NCBI GenBank assembly: GCA_934047225.1
Contig: OW203990.1
Location: 23,167,045-23,231,044 of the forward strand
Direction: 5' to 3'
Source: Ypsolopha sequella
Lineage: Eukaryota; Arthropoda; Insecta; Lepidoptera; Ypsolophidae
DNA: 64,000 nt
The notes beneath the pieces were generated by a model that had not been told where the DNA came from, ran no database searches, and saw only the letters and a program-made list of their open reading frames with translations. Numbering within the stretch: position 1 is the stretch's first letter; every line of letters begins with the position of its first letter. Shown here piece by piece: positions 10,608 through 22,276 of the stretch. The translations under genes were made by a program, and so were the position numbers.

Positions 10608-13328
10608 TTAATTGTTAAAGAAATCTACATAAGAGTGGTGCAAAACAATGTACATCGTTATTCCAATAGTATGCGGTTTATAGGCGTGAAACTGTAATAA
10701 GTCTTTGTATTTACATAACAATAACTCTGTATGAGAGTGCTCAGTACAACTTTGGCATAACCCTAACTGAAGGTTATATTCAAATGGTTCACAAGTACCA
10801 ATGAAAATGGGATTCTCATAGTCTTTAAAAAATATACGGCGAATTTTAATAAAATACAATCTAAGTCCTTCACCACGTTTGTGCAAGATGTAATCACCTA
10901 CTGCATATTTTAAGCCTTTGTAATTAATAATGTTCGAAGTGAGTGTATTACCTATGTCTAGCTCATTTTCATAAAATACTGACAAAATTTGTGGTGAAAT
11001 ATTTGCTTCAGTTAGTGCAAGTGTATTATGAGCAACGATCGTAGAAGTATATTGCGTTCCTTGCCCTATATATCCCTGATATAACTGATGTCGATATGAC
11101 AAAGATTTAGAAATGTTAATAAAATTAGGTAAGTGGCGCACAATATTTTTAAAAAACCTATGTTTACTTTCAAATCGAAGGGTCCATGAATAAATCAAGG
11201 GACCATGAATCCTCGTCAAATGGCCATAGTGCAACATAAAATGATGTTTAGGTCTCAACGGTACACCAGAAAAATACTCTTTTCTAAGCGTCAAATATTC
11301 TTTTGACAAAGATGTTATTATAGCCGTCTGACCAATTGAAATCTCATAGGCACAAACTAGCATTGCTATCTCGCGCAGAGTTATGATCATTTTCCACAGT
11401 GGATTCTCCTCATCTAGGTATTCAAACAAAAGAAATGGAATATACTTAAGGAAATACCAGTTTTCGAGCGCTTGACCTCCCAGTTTTTTACATCCTTTTG
11501 AATAACGAGGTATGCCAATTTTATCTTCATTTATAAATTTTTCTATTTTCATATTTAAAACGTCCTCAGAAAAGTAGTTGCTACTGATAAAGGAATTGAT
11601 TATAAGTGGAAGATCATACTGCACCACTCCTTCAAATAGATCGTGGCCTATACATGGAGGTAATCCATTCACGACATGGTAATGCTCCAGCAAATTAAAC
11701 ACAGAATCTCGTTTTACACCGCGGGAATGTCGTGATTGTTCAGTAGTACGGCTAGTGGAATTATTGAGAGTTTTAATCGTGTCCACATCCTTACAGTATT
11801 CTTGATGATTTCTAATTGTACCTACTAGAGTAGGATCTTTTTCAAAATTTACCTTTTCTATTAGACAAAATCTACAAAAATGAGTAGCATTGAAATTTTC
11901 AACATAACCGCCAACAGTATGACTCCCTAAATTATCACCAATCAATGTTAAAAGAGACCCATGTATAATTTTATCTAGATTTTCAATATACACTCCAGTA
12001 TTTTCTAGAACTTTGATATCGTCAATCAATGGTTTAAATATTTTATCTTGATTAAACTCCTTCAAGTATTTTTCTTTACACAATAACACTAATTTTATAG
12101 AATCCACCTTAGATCTGTTATGCGGTAAGAGATTTGCAAAAGTCATGTAAACTCCTAACATCTTGTGTTTAGTTTTGGAGGATCCCAAAGGATTGCAGAT
12201 TTCGAACGCATCTTGAAATAAAATAATTTTAAGATTGTTATTATTATTGAAAAAAATATCTTGTGAACATCTTGAACCACAAGATATGTCTCTCAGCAAA
12301 CCATTTACTTTATCATAAGGAGTATTAAACTGTTCGACAAAAGATTTATCCTGAAACATGGACTGAATAGTTTTTAATATTGGAACATAGTGAAAATGGC
12401 AAACTTTATGGAAATTGTTTCTACCCAATTTTATTGTGACAGGTAAAACCACAGAAAAATATTCCCTGTATAGCGAAAATCTAGAGTATCTACTTTTCAA
12501 AGCTTTACGCCAAATACATTTCATACTCTCAGTGTAGCGCACGTTGAAAACATTCCGTTCTAATCTATTTACAGAGTCAGGAAAATCTTTAAGAGTAGAT
12601 AAACATTTATCTTTAATACTTTGAAGGGCATTTTCATGTATGTCTGCAAAACTTTCAACTATGCTAAATATTGCATCTTGCGACAGTAAATTTTTCGATT
12701 CCAATTTCACTAAAACAAGTAGCATGTCCTTCATATGAAAAAGCTCTGATTTTAAGTTATTACTTTCCTCACATGTGTTTAAGAAATTTGAAATTTGTGA
12801 CTCTGATTCGAACTGATTAGTATCAATATATACTATTTCGTTGGAATTTGGACTGTCAAAATCAGAACAAGGTCTTTGTGGCACAACATCATGATTGTTT
12901 TCTATAGAAGTATCAATCCTGGGGAAATGATAACGATACACATGAGTTTTCAATGATGATGCACTGTTAAATGTTTTAGGACATTCTACAGATTGAGGAC
13001 AAGAAACACTTTTGCCAGAGTCTATGTCATGTAGTGCCATGTGGTATTTTAAATTTCGTGAACGAATTCGTTTGTTGCATTTCTCACATTGCACAAATGA
13101 TATATGGCAATTATAGTCACTTTCAGTTACCTTATGCGTAAAGCTTTCTGACATATGTAACCTAAAATTATGACTTCTAAATGACTCATATGTTTCATAA
13201 ATTCTCTTGCAACTGGTCAAGACACACATATATTTAACATTTTTGCAAAACCGATGACTTTTTAGGTGTACATTATAACTAGACACATAAGGAAATTTTC
13301 TATTACAGTAATTACATGTAAATGTCAT
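10608..13328 (-). CDS. C2H2 zinc-finger DDE-type transposase-like protein (transposon ORF2)
   Basis: A long intact ORF of 906 residues from the ATG at 13328; a TTG four codons upstream is the only in-frame extension. The N-terminus has about four C2H2 fingers (CNYC...HLKSH, CVLTSC...HNFRLH, CEKC...HMALH, CPQSVEC...HVYRYH) within the first 140 residues. The body has blocks typical of a transposase-like RNase H core: FQDAFEICNPLG (about residue 377), GDNLGSH followed by HFCRFC (about 469-491), GLPPCIGHDLFEGV (about 567) and RPKHH plus RFESKHRFF (about 700 and 724). D377, D567 and E724 are my guess at the catalytic triad. I read it as a CACTA/CMC-like element protein, but the superfamily is uncertain. 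It is free of stops, so it is either a young transposon or a domesticated gene. ORF1 ends 8 bp upstream on the same strand. Confidence 0.75.
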   Translation of the reverse strand: MTFTCNYCNRKFPYVSSYNVHLKSHRFCKNVKYMCVLTSCKRIYETYESFRSHNFRLHMSESFTHKVTESDYNCHISFVQCEKCNKRIRSRNLKYHMALHDIDSGKSVSCPQSVECPKTFNSASSLKTHVYRYHFPRIDTSIENNHDVVPQRPCSDFDSPNSNEIVYIDTNQFESESQISNFLNTCEESNNLKSELFHMKDMLLVLVKLESKNLLSQDAIFSIVESFADIHENALQSIKDKCLSTLKDFPDSVNRLERNVFNVRYTESMKCIWRKALKSRYSRFSLYREYFSVVLPVTIKLGRNNFHKVCHFHYVPILKTIQSMFQDKSFVEQFNTPYDKVNGLLRDISCGSRCSQDIFFNNNNNLKIILFQDAFEICNPLGSSKTKHKMLGVYMTFANLLPHNRSKVDSIKLVLLCKEKYLKEFNQDKIFKPLIDDIKVLENTGVYIENLDKIIHGSLLTLIGDNLGSHTVGGYVENFNATHFCRFCLIEKVNFEKDPTLVGTIRNHQEYCKDVDTIKTLNNSTSRTTEQSRHSRGVKRDSVFNLLEHYHVVNGLPPCIGHDLFEGVVQYDLPLIINSFISSNYFSEDVLNMKIEKFINEDKIGIPRYSKGCKKLGGQALENWYFLKYIPFLLFEYLDEENPLWKMIITLREIAMLVCAYEISIGQTAIITSLSKEYLTLRKEYFSGVPLRPKHHFMLHYGHLTRIHGPLIYSWTLRFESKHRFFKNIVRHLPNFINISKSLSYRHQLYQGYIGQGTQYTSTIVAHNTLALTEANISPQILSVFYENELDIGNTLTSNIINYKGLKYAVGDYILHKRGEGLRLYFIKIRRIFFKDYENPIFIGTCEPFEYNLQLGLCQSCTEHSHTELLLCKYKDLLQFHAYKPHTIGITMYIVLHHSYVDFFNN

Positions 13329-13336
13329 TGCAAAAC

Positions 13337-13608
13337 TCAATCTTTTCTCAGTTTATTAATTAGTGACAGCACCTTTGAAAGAATGTTACCTCTTAGCTGC
13401 TTTGTTGTTTTCTTCACTTTGCTTCCCTCTGTAGGGTTTATCTTGAAAATATACCGCTGTATAAACTCCAAAACACATTGGGTTTCTTGAGGGTAGGCCA
13501 AATTGAATAAGTAGTATGCGGCACATAGAATCTTCACTGAATCACTGAATGTTGAGATTTCGCTGATGATTTGTTTTTCAACTACTAAATAGTAGATTTT
13601 GTCAGTAT
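13337..13608 (-). CDS. Transposon ORF1, 3' coding exon
   Basis: The minus-strand acceptor TTCATGTTCACAG ends at 13609. Joining this exon to the donor at 14022/14021 keeps frame exactly (GGA-G joined to AT-ACT gives D-T-D-K-I-Y-Y). The exon encodes about 90 residues, ending VLSLINKLRKD, then TGA at 13339-13337, only 8 bp before the ATG of the zinc-finger ORF. The segment is helix-rich (SVKILCAAYYLFNLAYP, CVLEFIQRYIFKI) with a basic C-terminus. No named domain recognised. Confidence 0.65.
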
Positions 13609-14021
13609 CTGTGAACATGAAAGGAATTTGTTAAAGCAGTGCTTTAGAGATAACCTAACATGGCAGAGTGTATTTAATAATTATATTCATAGATCAAAAA
13701 GCTATGAATATAATTATGAAATACCTACACTAGCTCTTCAGATAATCTGGTAGGCAAAATGTGTAAAATGATATGAACAAGCAAGGTGAATCGAAACTGA
13801 TAAAAGTTGAACATATTTACCTAGGTCATTTTTTTAACATATTTATGCATTCATCAGTTTTATGTAAATCGATAGAGCTCAATAAATCAATCTGAACACC
13901 TGATTGAGTTATTGAGCTCTGTCATTTGTCATCAAAACAATTGCCAATCAAAAACAACATTGCCCCTCTTCTCAGTTACAGGAACTTGTAATAGAAAATT
14001 AAATATAAGAAGAAACCTCAC

Positions 14022-15122
14022 CTCCGTCATTTATTGAAATAATGCTTGGTGATGGAGTTTTAGATGAATGGGAGATATCAGATTTTGTCACAGCTTGACA
14101 GTTCTGAAAAAGGACAGTCAAGTCTTCTTTGAAGTAGTCTCCAACAAGTTTCAAAAATGTTAGAAGATCGTTGTCTTCAACCGCTGCAGCCTCTGTATTT
14201 TTTACCAAATTTTTGACTCTGTCGATAGCCTTTGCACTTTTTTCTTGAAATGTGCTCATGCACTCTGAGGTGTTAATGTAACACAGCCTTTCGAAGTGTT
14301 TTAGCATATATTTGGGTTCCATTAGGACAGGCCATTCTGCAATGGCAGCTGATATAGATGGGGTCGTGTTTAGAAACTGTCTTGCGTATGAATAGGTGAC
14401 CTCCATGTAATGCTCTACTTTTTCTTCATCCCTTTCTTTGATGGTTGAATTTGTTGCAAGCCACAACTGTTTATCACGTAGACTCTCTGCAGTTTCTTCT
14501 TTTGGTATAGCCGGCTGCCATTCTTTACATCCTGCACTTAAGTTTTTAATTTGTTTAATTTTTCTATTGGAGATTGCATTATTTCCAGATGATTTGTTTG
14601 GTCTCTGAAGATAATGTATTCTTTCCTCAATCTTTTTGAACACTGTATTATAGCCAGATCCGATCAAAGCTCTGGTATCTTCATCTCTGTCATATAAACA
14701 CGGGTACCGTTCACATAAATCTTGAGATATCACTCTATATAGTGATCTCGTAGGATGTGGGATATCATGGATCACCTCCTGAGCCAAAAACCTGATAAGT
14801 GCATTGAGATCTGAATTCCCTAGACCTGAATCGAGATCGAGCTTAGCCAACAATGAATTTGGTATTTTATCGTATGGGATAATAAATGCCGTATTATTAT
14901 CAGAGCTGCTATTACTTTTGATAGAAGATGGTGATGGTTGTAAATTGCTGACTGTACTAGCACTATCTGTGGAATGTCTCCTAACTCTGTTGTCTATTGT
15001 TGTATAGTATTCGTCCCCAACAAGAAATGGGTTTTCTTTTAACTCTATTATTGCTTCATCATCGTCAATTTCGGTTCCATCAATTAAAAACACCTTGTTT
15101 CCCTTAAGTCCTTTAGCGTTTG
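14022..15122 (-). CDS. Transposon ORF1, large coding exon (SAMD3-like region, possible ubiquitin-fold N-terminus)
   Basis: The minus-strand exon runs from the acceptor TATTTTGCAG (ends at 15123) to the donor GACGGAG/GTGAGG (last exon base 14022). It reads N-A-K-G-L-K-G-N-K-V-F-L-I-D-G-T-E-I-D-D-D-E, which resembles the end of a CIDE-N or other ubiquitin-like fold. A Ser-rich linker follows. Then comes a block around IPHPTRSLYRVISQDL and YPCLYDRD, with YLQRPNKS, reminiscent of SAMD3-like invertebrate and fish proteins. The 5' exon was not found: the sequence upstream of 15122 has an in-frame stop in the nearest candidate exon. The gene is therefore 5'-incomplete or its first exon is elsewhere. 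The domain assignments are tentative. Confidence 0.6.
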
Positions 15123-15405
15123 CTGCAAAATAAACAACAGAAGGTCACAATAATTGGTTCATTATATTGTTAATCTCACAAGTACCTACCCAGAATAGAA
15201 GAGCTTGTATGACTCTATTTGATGGATGTGGAAGAGACGAAATAGGTGTGTCTGAATCATAACAGATGGACATCTCTGTAGTCTCTGCCTACCCCACTGG
15301 GAGACAGGCGTAAGTACATGAATGTATTATATTAATTATGTATGCAATCCCGAAAGAGGGTAATACTATACATAAAAGGGTACATCTTCGATTTTAAGAT
15401 TAAGT

Positions 15406-15841
15406 GTTAGAAAATCTGTTAAAGGGAACCCTCGCGAGACGCCTGGGAGATGTGAAACATTGTAACTCTGTCTGTCCATCCGTTACTAATTATATTATGA
15501 CACGATTATACACTTCTCATCAAAAAAATCGAAACACTTCTAAAGTCCATGTATTTAATGGATTATTAGAAAAATATTGTATGATACGAAAAAATGAAAA
15601 TGCCACATACATAGGGAATGCGAAACCTTGTACTCTGTTATATTACATTTTAATTTCTTCGCATAATGCAATATTTTCCTAATAATCCATTAAATACATG
15701 AACTTGAGAAGTGTTTCGATTTTTTTGATGAGAAGTGTATAATCGTGTCATAATGTAATTAGTAACGGATGGACAGACAGAGTTACAATGTCTCACATCT
15801 CCCAGGCGTCTCGCAAGGGTTCCCTTTAACAGATTTTCAGA
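15406..15841. mobile_element. Long-TIR foldback element
   Basis: Arms of about 190 bp pair almost throughout: TTAGAAAATCTGTTAAAGGG at the left against CCCTTTAACAGATTTTCAG at the right, both including CGTCTCGC/GCGAGACG and TCGAAACACTTC. No transposase inside. Confidence 0.85.
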
Positions 15842-16021
15842 TGTATATTCGTCATTGTCTTTCTGTCAAAAATTTGTTAAAATCTGCTGCATATGATTAG
15901 ACGTCAACACCCTCTATTGGGTACTTACATTATCAGGGCACACGCATCCCTTTCTTTAAAAGTTCTGGGACACCTTGTATATATATAAAACAAGACAGAA
16001 ATTCTATAAGCTACAAGCTCT

Positions 16022-16252
16022 ACATACAGGGTGGCCCAGTTATAGTAGTCCAAGTGAAAACTATATATATATATATATATATATACACTCATTACGCTGC
16101 CTGTACTCAGTACACACGTGTTTGTTCACCAAATTATTACTCCTAACCTATCCAACATCATAGAACATACATGGGGGTTATTAGAATGTGCCATGAATTC
16201 CTCTACCCCTGGTTTTCACTTGGACTACTATAACTGGGCTACCCTGCATAAG
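16022..16252. repeat. Foldback repeat with (TA)n core
   Basis: Left arm CAGGGTGGCCCAGTTATAGT and right arm ACTATAACTGGGCTACCCTG pair. A (TA)n run sits at 16061-16086. Confidence 0.8.
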
Positions 16253-17049
16253 CATAGGTACTATACTACAGCCCATCTAATCTGATACTTATTATCAAAC
16301 TAATCAACAAGTGAAGGCGATTTCAGTTATTACATAAATAGTAAATGAATGTTCATGCTACAACGTTAAGGTGCAGTCAAAATTCATTCATTATTTAACT
16401 CTTGATGACGAAAGTGATATTTAAATAGTTTTGTATATGTGGGCCAGACACTACGGCACACATCCATGGGACAAGACAGAGGGTCTAGTCTTAGGCCGGA
16501 CTCAACATGCCCACATCCATGGGAGTAGACCCCTCCGATTCCTCCTCGGGATGTGTGCCTATGCATTACTGATCTGATTGCATGAACCGAAAGGTACATC
16601 TGAACCAGCAGAACTAAAATAGATATTCTGCGAAAATGTTTCCCGAACATGGTTCCTTTATGAAATGTCCATGAGAGAACTATGTTCTCTGCAGCCCGAT
16701 AATGCAATACAATAAAATTGATATGATAAATATCTATTCTATAATATCATATAATAGGTTAAGTATTCTATAAGATATATTCTAAGTACCTACTGGTTCT
16801 ATATACTCACAAGATAACTACAGTTGCATAATTGTCTGATAACATTTATTACCCTTCTCCAGTAACTGGCTGATAGTTATCTCGTTTGATAGGCAAACTG
16901 CCTTCTTTTCAGTGTGGTCTATTGACCACACTTTTATAATAGGCATTGTGAAAGCCTGATTGATCTGTAACACAAAATATATCTATAGGTATTGAATATG
17001 ACAAGAATGTCGGTTTCCAAGTGTACTCAGCTCACCGAGCACATACATA

Positions 17050-17410
17050 TAGGTACCTAGAGAACAGTCAAAGACAAACTTATCCGCAAACTGAATGGCC
17101 ACAGGCTCTTCACCGTGGGATATGCAGATGACTATGCCATTCTCGCAACGAGATGTTTCAAGAAAATTACTACTGTGCGACCTTATCAACACTGCATATA
17201 AAACAATCAAAACCTGGTGCAAAAGTCATGGATTTTTCAAGTTCTGAAGTCAACCGTTCACACACAAAAGACACCTTAGGAATCCGAAACTCCCATAACT
17301 ATACAACAATCAAATAAGACTCTAAACTTCGCAAGAAGCACCGCTTGGCGCGCTTCTGGAAGCTGAAGCTCAGCCACAAACGTGCTTATTCAAGCGTCTA
17401 CCCATATATA
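17050..17410 (+). pseudogene. Degenerate LINE reverse transcriptase remnant
   Basis: One frame reads KLNGHRLFTVGYADDYAILA, with the YADD catalytic motif of a non-LTR RT at about 17105-17150. Downstream sequence is broken by stops and frameshifts but still reads like the RT thumb (KTLNFARSTAWRA). Old and inactive. Clade not determined. Confidence 0.7.
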
Positions 17411-19087
17411 GTTCAATTCAATGCCATTTTATCTGACTTCTAATAATGTGTCGATAAAATCATGCAATGCAAACATAATTGATTCAATGCATGCAATGCA
17501 CAACGTAAAAGTCAATGGCAATGCATGGAAATTTTTCAAAGGATAAGATGGCGATTGGCGTCGCGTCCGATCGTTTGCTCGATCATTAAGAAATCTAAAT
17601 AAACTTACCGAGAAAGATTCGCCACTTGGATTTTGTGATGGTTGGTAGGTAGTCTTCAAACTTAAAGAATTTGACGTTTATTATATTATTTAATTATGTA
17701 ATTACTTTTCTATCCTCAGTCGTCACTCACCGTCCTGCCGAAACTTTTGTCATTACCAGTGTTGCCACTAGGGATTGGAGATTTAGAACGCCGTTTCCGA
17801 TATTCAATATACTCTTTGCGCCGCGCCGCGCCGGGTTGACTAAAAAGGAACGAAATTCGCCGTGAAGGAACGCAAATCAAAAATATGATACAAAAAAGAA
17901 ATGTACGTTCATTTCGTGCCAATTTAGAAAAAAAAAATTATTTACTTGCTAGAATATTATTGAAAAACAACAATGTCTTCGATTTTTTACGGTCTAAGTC
18001 TTAAAAATAACCCCTAAAAGTCTCAAAAATCCGCTAGATCTAGCGACAAAGTCGCTAAAACGGCAACGCTCTTACTCGCCCAGTGCAGTGTTGCCAGTGC
18101 TATGTCCGCAAAAGTAACCCAAGACTGTCCGAAAAGTAACATTTTCACAAGAAAAATTACGCTTTTTTAAATTTTCGTATTTTAATACCTACAATATGCA
18201 CAATTTCAATTTTATTTAGTACTTTTAACATTACTCAAAAATGATATCAGCATTTTTTTGTGGTTTCTTTTAATCCTGGAAAAGAAGAAATGGTACAGTA
18301 ATATACAATAAATACTATAAAATTAATAAAGAAATGTTTTTAATAATAACAATTTAAGGCGATATGTAAATGTTTTAGAATATTTTCTTCCTATACGACC
18401 TGAACTAGTTCAAATACAATTCCTACTATAGTAGCAAAAAAATTTTTTTTCGTGTTTCAGCTGAGGGGTCACTAAACATTGTTCCTGATCACTAACCAAG
18501 TCTCCAGTATGAATTCGGGTGGTTGATTAAATTTCACCTTATATAAATAAATTTTACGTTTTATTAGGCGTGACAAATTTTTGTGCATATTTTTCCCTTT
18601 TATCGAAGGCAAAAGGATCTGAGCCCATACAGTCAGTCTTTTTCTTTACATTTGTATGACTTGTGGGGTCGTCCTTTAATCACGTGAGGTTTGAATAGGG
18701 AGGGAGGGGATCATAAAAACGTGACGATTAATCACTATGGGTGGGAAGGGATAATTTGACAAGCACATGTATCTTTTTCGTACAAACAAAAAAATGAAAT
18801 TTTATGTAATTTAAATAAAAGAATATCAACTTCCCAGTTCATTGCAAATATTGGAAAGTTGAGCTAATCAAGAAACAAGCAGATGGCCCACCTGATTTAA
18901 AGTGGTAGGTTACGTTTGTCTTTAACAGTGCTTTACCTCATAGGTAGGACATGCCCTTTGCGGTGTAGCACTGGACCCGCCATCCTGAGACATGAAGATG
19001 AAAAGTCTCATGTGTCTATTGGGATTTTCTAACAGCTCATTAAAAAAAACACGGTCAAGTGCGAGTCAGAATCGCGTACCTAGGGTT
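17411..19087. other. Non-coding stretch, no gene recognised
   Basis: Mostly AT-rich. A GC-rich patch (CGCCGCGCCGCGCCGGG) is near 17820. A word shared with 2920-2945 (TAAGGCGATATGTAAA) is at about 18357, and a single-arm match to foldback family A is at about 18475-18545. A short piece of the AGGGTTCC-type repeat (GTGCGAGTCAGAATCGC) lies just before 19087. No real ORFs. Confidence 0.4.
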
Positions 19088-19452
19088 CCATCCATCCATC
19101 CATCAGCTTGTCTTCGTCCACTGTTGGACATAGGCCTTTACAAGAGAATACCACTCTTCGCGGTCCTCTTGGAAGAAATGCCCATACTCACACACGCTGG
19201 GCAGGCGGGTTGGTGAGCGCGGTGACGTTACCCTCACACCAGTGACGCCGCTGCCCGTCACCAGTCTGTTTTATATAAATGGGCCCGGCAATTGGGGATG
19301 GATATACCGCCATCAATCGGTCCCAGGTAAGATGGGCTACCTGGTTTTGTGCCTGAGAGCTGTCCTCTTACTCTCCCCCGAATAACTTCGGGGGGGTTTG
19401 CGAGTAAGATGGTGGTACCTCCACAGTCGAGCCCGGCATCAGCTCTACCACT
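19088..19452 (-). mobile_element. Short retroposon with RTE-like 3' tail, copy 1
   Basis: On the minus strand it runs from GGTAGAGCTGATGCCGGGCT through GGAGGTACCACCATCTTACT to a tail (GATG)n preceded by GGCCTATGTCCAACAGTGGA. The 3' end matches that of the RTE LINE at 20999, so it is probably mobilised by it. Other copies are at 20268-20604 (opposite strand) and 32884-33235. Confidence 0.8.
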
Positions 19453-19574
19453 TTTCCGTATGAATGAAAAATGTGGATGAAAAATTTAAATTTCTGATTT
19501 GTTTTCGTGAATTTCTCAACCGCTATATTTTTCCTGTAATCTTTACGTAAGCACATATTACTGTGATATTTTAC

Positions 19575-20015
19575 TTATTTTTCGGTCTACTAGTTTTAGA
19601 CATAAGGGGGGGAGGGCATACGTTGTTTGTAGTTTTTCGAGGATTTATCAAAGTAGGTGCAAGTAAATATAACCAAACTTTATTATTTTTACAGTCAGCT
19701 GTTTTATACCTACAATTTGATACCCATATTGTATTTTTATAAAATGTATTTTTTAATTTATTTTACTTATTTTTTCATATTTCTCATTTGTGTTCAACTT
19801 TTTTTGAATCCCTATAGTTTTAGTTTTTGTAATAGTTATAATCGATTATTTTTTTTCATATTTTTCGGGCCACCAGTTTCAGGGATAAGGGGGGGAGATA
19901 CTTGTGGTTTTTCAAAGATTTCTCGAAATCAGTGCAAGAAAATATAGCTAAAGTACATATTTTTACAATCAGCAATTTAATATCTACAATTTGATATCCA
20001 TATTGTATTTTAAGG
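19575..20015. repeat. Tandem duplication, period about 280 bp
   Basis: Two diverged copies (about 19575-19745 and 19855-20015) share GATAAGGGGGGGAG-like, CAAGNAAATATANC and TACAATTTGATA...CCATATTGTATTTT words. The pair lies between two inverted retroposon copies. Confidence 0.7.
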
Positions 20016-20267
20016 ATTGGGCAAATTAATAATATTTTTGTGCCAAATTTCAAGAATTTATTATCTTTAAGTGATTATAGTCGGTAGATCGATATTTGGT
20101 AAACATAACATTTGTAACAAAAATATAATATTATTTGAAATCATATTATTCTTTAGCTTTTTGTAGATAGGTCACATGTGATTTTTAATAGTAGAAATAA
20201 TAATACTAAATAAAAGCTTGTGCAAATTATCACAAACTGCTCTCGATCATATGCACGTAATTTCTAG

Positions 20268-20604
20268 AGTGGTAGAGCTTATGCCGAGCTCGACTGTAGA
20301 GGTACCACCATCTTACTCGCAAACCCCCCCGAAGTTATTCGAGGGAGAGTAAGGTAAAGCTCTCAGGCACACAACCAGGTAGCCCACCTTACCTATACTG
20401 CGACCGATTGATGGCAGTATATCCATCCCTAATTGCCGGCCTTTTATAAAACAGACTGGTGATGGGCACCGCGCTCACCAACCCGCCAGCCCAGCGTGTG
20501 TGAGTATGGGCATTTCTTCCAAGAGGACCGCCAAAAGTGACGAAATCTTGGAAAGGCCTATGTCCAGCGGTGGACAAAGACAGGCTGATGGATGGATAGA
20601 TGGA
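20268..20604 (+). mobile_element. Short retroposon with RTE-like 3' tail, copy 2
   Basis: Plus-strand copy of the family at 19088-19452. Begins GTGGTAGAGCTTATGCCGAG and ends CAGGCTGATGGATGGATAGA. It forms an inverted pair with copy 1. Confidence 0.8.
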
Positions 20605-20611
20605 TCCACAT

Positions 20612-20998
20612 ATTTTTTGTTATGTCCAGTCCAGACCATTAACGACTGCACTGGCCTAAAAAACAAAGGGGTTGTAAGATGCCACTAAGTTTGAAACTAG
20701 CTTGACACCCTATACTATACAAATTATATAATCGAGAACAGTTTTTAAAGTGTCAAGTTAATTTTGACCTTATGGGCTTTTTTGTTTTTTTTTGTTATAT
20801 TCTGCTTCCAGACCATTAACTGAGTGAATTGGACTAAAACACAAAGGGGTTGTAATGTAATATATCAACAAGGTCGAAATTAGCTTGACGGCCTAGGAAT
20901 GATGTGCATATGATCAAGAACAGTTTCTCAGTTGCCAAGTGAATTTCGAATTTTTTAATGTTTTTTGTTATATTCAGCTCCCAGACTATTAACTGAAT
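20612..20998. repeat. About 175-bp tandem repeat, interrupted by the RTE LINE
   Basis: Units share CAGACCATTAACNGANTGNA, CTGGCCTAAAA and CAAAGGGGTTGTAA. The third unit is split by the LINE at 20999-22276 and resumes at about 22277 (ATTAACTGAATGCACTGGCC). Confidence 0.75.
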
Positions 20999-22276
20999 CC
21001 ATCCATCCATCAGCCTGTGTTCGTCCACTGCTGGACATAGGCCTCTCCTATATTTCGCCACTCTTGGCGGTCCTGCATTATCCTCATCCAGCCGCTACCC
21101 GCAATCCTTCTGGTCATCGGTCCAGCGGGCAGAAGGTTGGCCTACGCTACGCTTTGCTGTACGTGGTCTCCATTCCAATGCCTTTCGGCCCCAACGGCCA
21201 TCGTTTCAGCGATAAATATGGCTAGCCCACTGCCACTTCAACTTACTAATTCGGCAGGCTATGCCGCTCACTTTTGATCTCTGACGGATTTCCTCGTTTC
21301 GAATTTTATCCATCAGAGATATCCCAAGCATAGCCTGCTCCATAGCCCGTTGAGCGACCTTAAATCGACGGCTCAAGCCCTTGGTCAGAGACCACGTTTC
21401 AGCGCCGTACATCATCACTGGAAGGACGCACTGGTTATATAATTTCGCCTTTAAGCACTGCGGTATGTATTGGTGACGTAAATATGTGACGCAACTTCCC
21501 GAATGCTGCCCATCCTTATTCTTCTGTCAGCCTCGGCGTTGAAGTTGTTTTTACCCAGCTGGATAACATGACCCAGGTAAATATATTTTTGAACAACTTC
21601 GATGCTGACATTGTCGACGGTTACTGGCCTTTGGATGACATGACAGTTGAACATGAACTTAGTCTTCTCCAAATTCATCCGCAGGCCTACTCGTCTGGAA
21701 GAATCGCCTAGGCTGCCCAGCATTTTCTCCAGTTCTTGCAGCGATTCAGCCATTATCACGATGTCATCGGCAAACCAAAGATGTGAAATGTACTCTCCGT
21801 TCACGTTTATGCCTCGTCCATTCCAGTCCAGTGTTTTGAAGACGTCCTCCCGCGCGGCGGTAAACAGTTTTGGAGGAAAAACTTCTCCCTGTCTCACGGC
21901 CTACTGAAGGTGTATCGGCCTTGATTGTACACCCTGTACTTGGACGGATATCGTAGCGGAGTCATATAGACATTTCAGCATCTCCACGTAACGCCAGTCA
22001 ACTTGGCATCGCTGCAAGGACTGCAGAACAAACCAAGTTTTAATGGAGTCGAACGCTTTCTCGTAGTCCACAAACGCTAGACATAAGGGCTGATTATACT
22101 CTTGGGTTTTCTGCATAATCTGCCTTCGCATGTGGATGTGATCTACGGTGCTGTAGCCTTTTCGAAACCCAGCCTGCTCTGAAGGTTGGAAATCGTTGAA
22201 TTGATGGGCGAGACGATTCGTGATAACTCCTGAGAACAGTTTGTAGGTGTGGCTCAGGAGCGTGATTGGTCGATAG
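20999..22276 (-). pseudogene. 5'-truncated RTE-clade LINE, reverse transcriptase broken by frameshifts
   Basis: Minus-strand RT fragments in correct order include AFVDYEKAFDSI (about 22060), RQGEVFPPKLFTAA (about 21880), HLWFADDIVIMAES with the FADD box, and YIYLGHVIQLGKNNF. After these come MMYGAETWSLTKGLSRR, AQRAMEQAMLGISLMD and KLKWQWASHI near the C-terminus. These are characteristic of RTE-type endonuclease-reverse transcriptases. The 3' end at 20999 has the (CCAT)n tail. The endonuclease is absent and the reading frame shifts at several points. The insertion is bounded by an 11-bp target-site duplication, ATTAACTGAAT (20988-20998 and 22277-22287). Confidence 0.9.
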
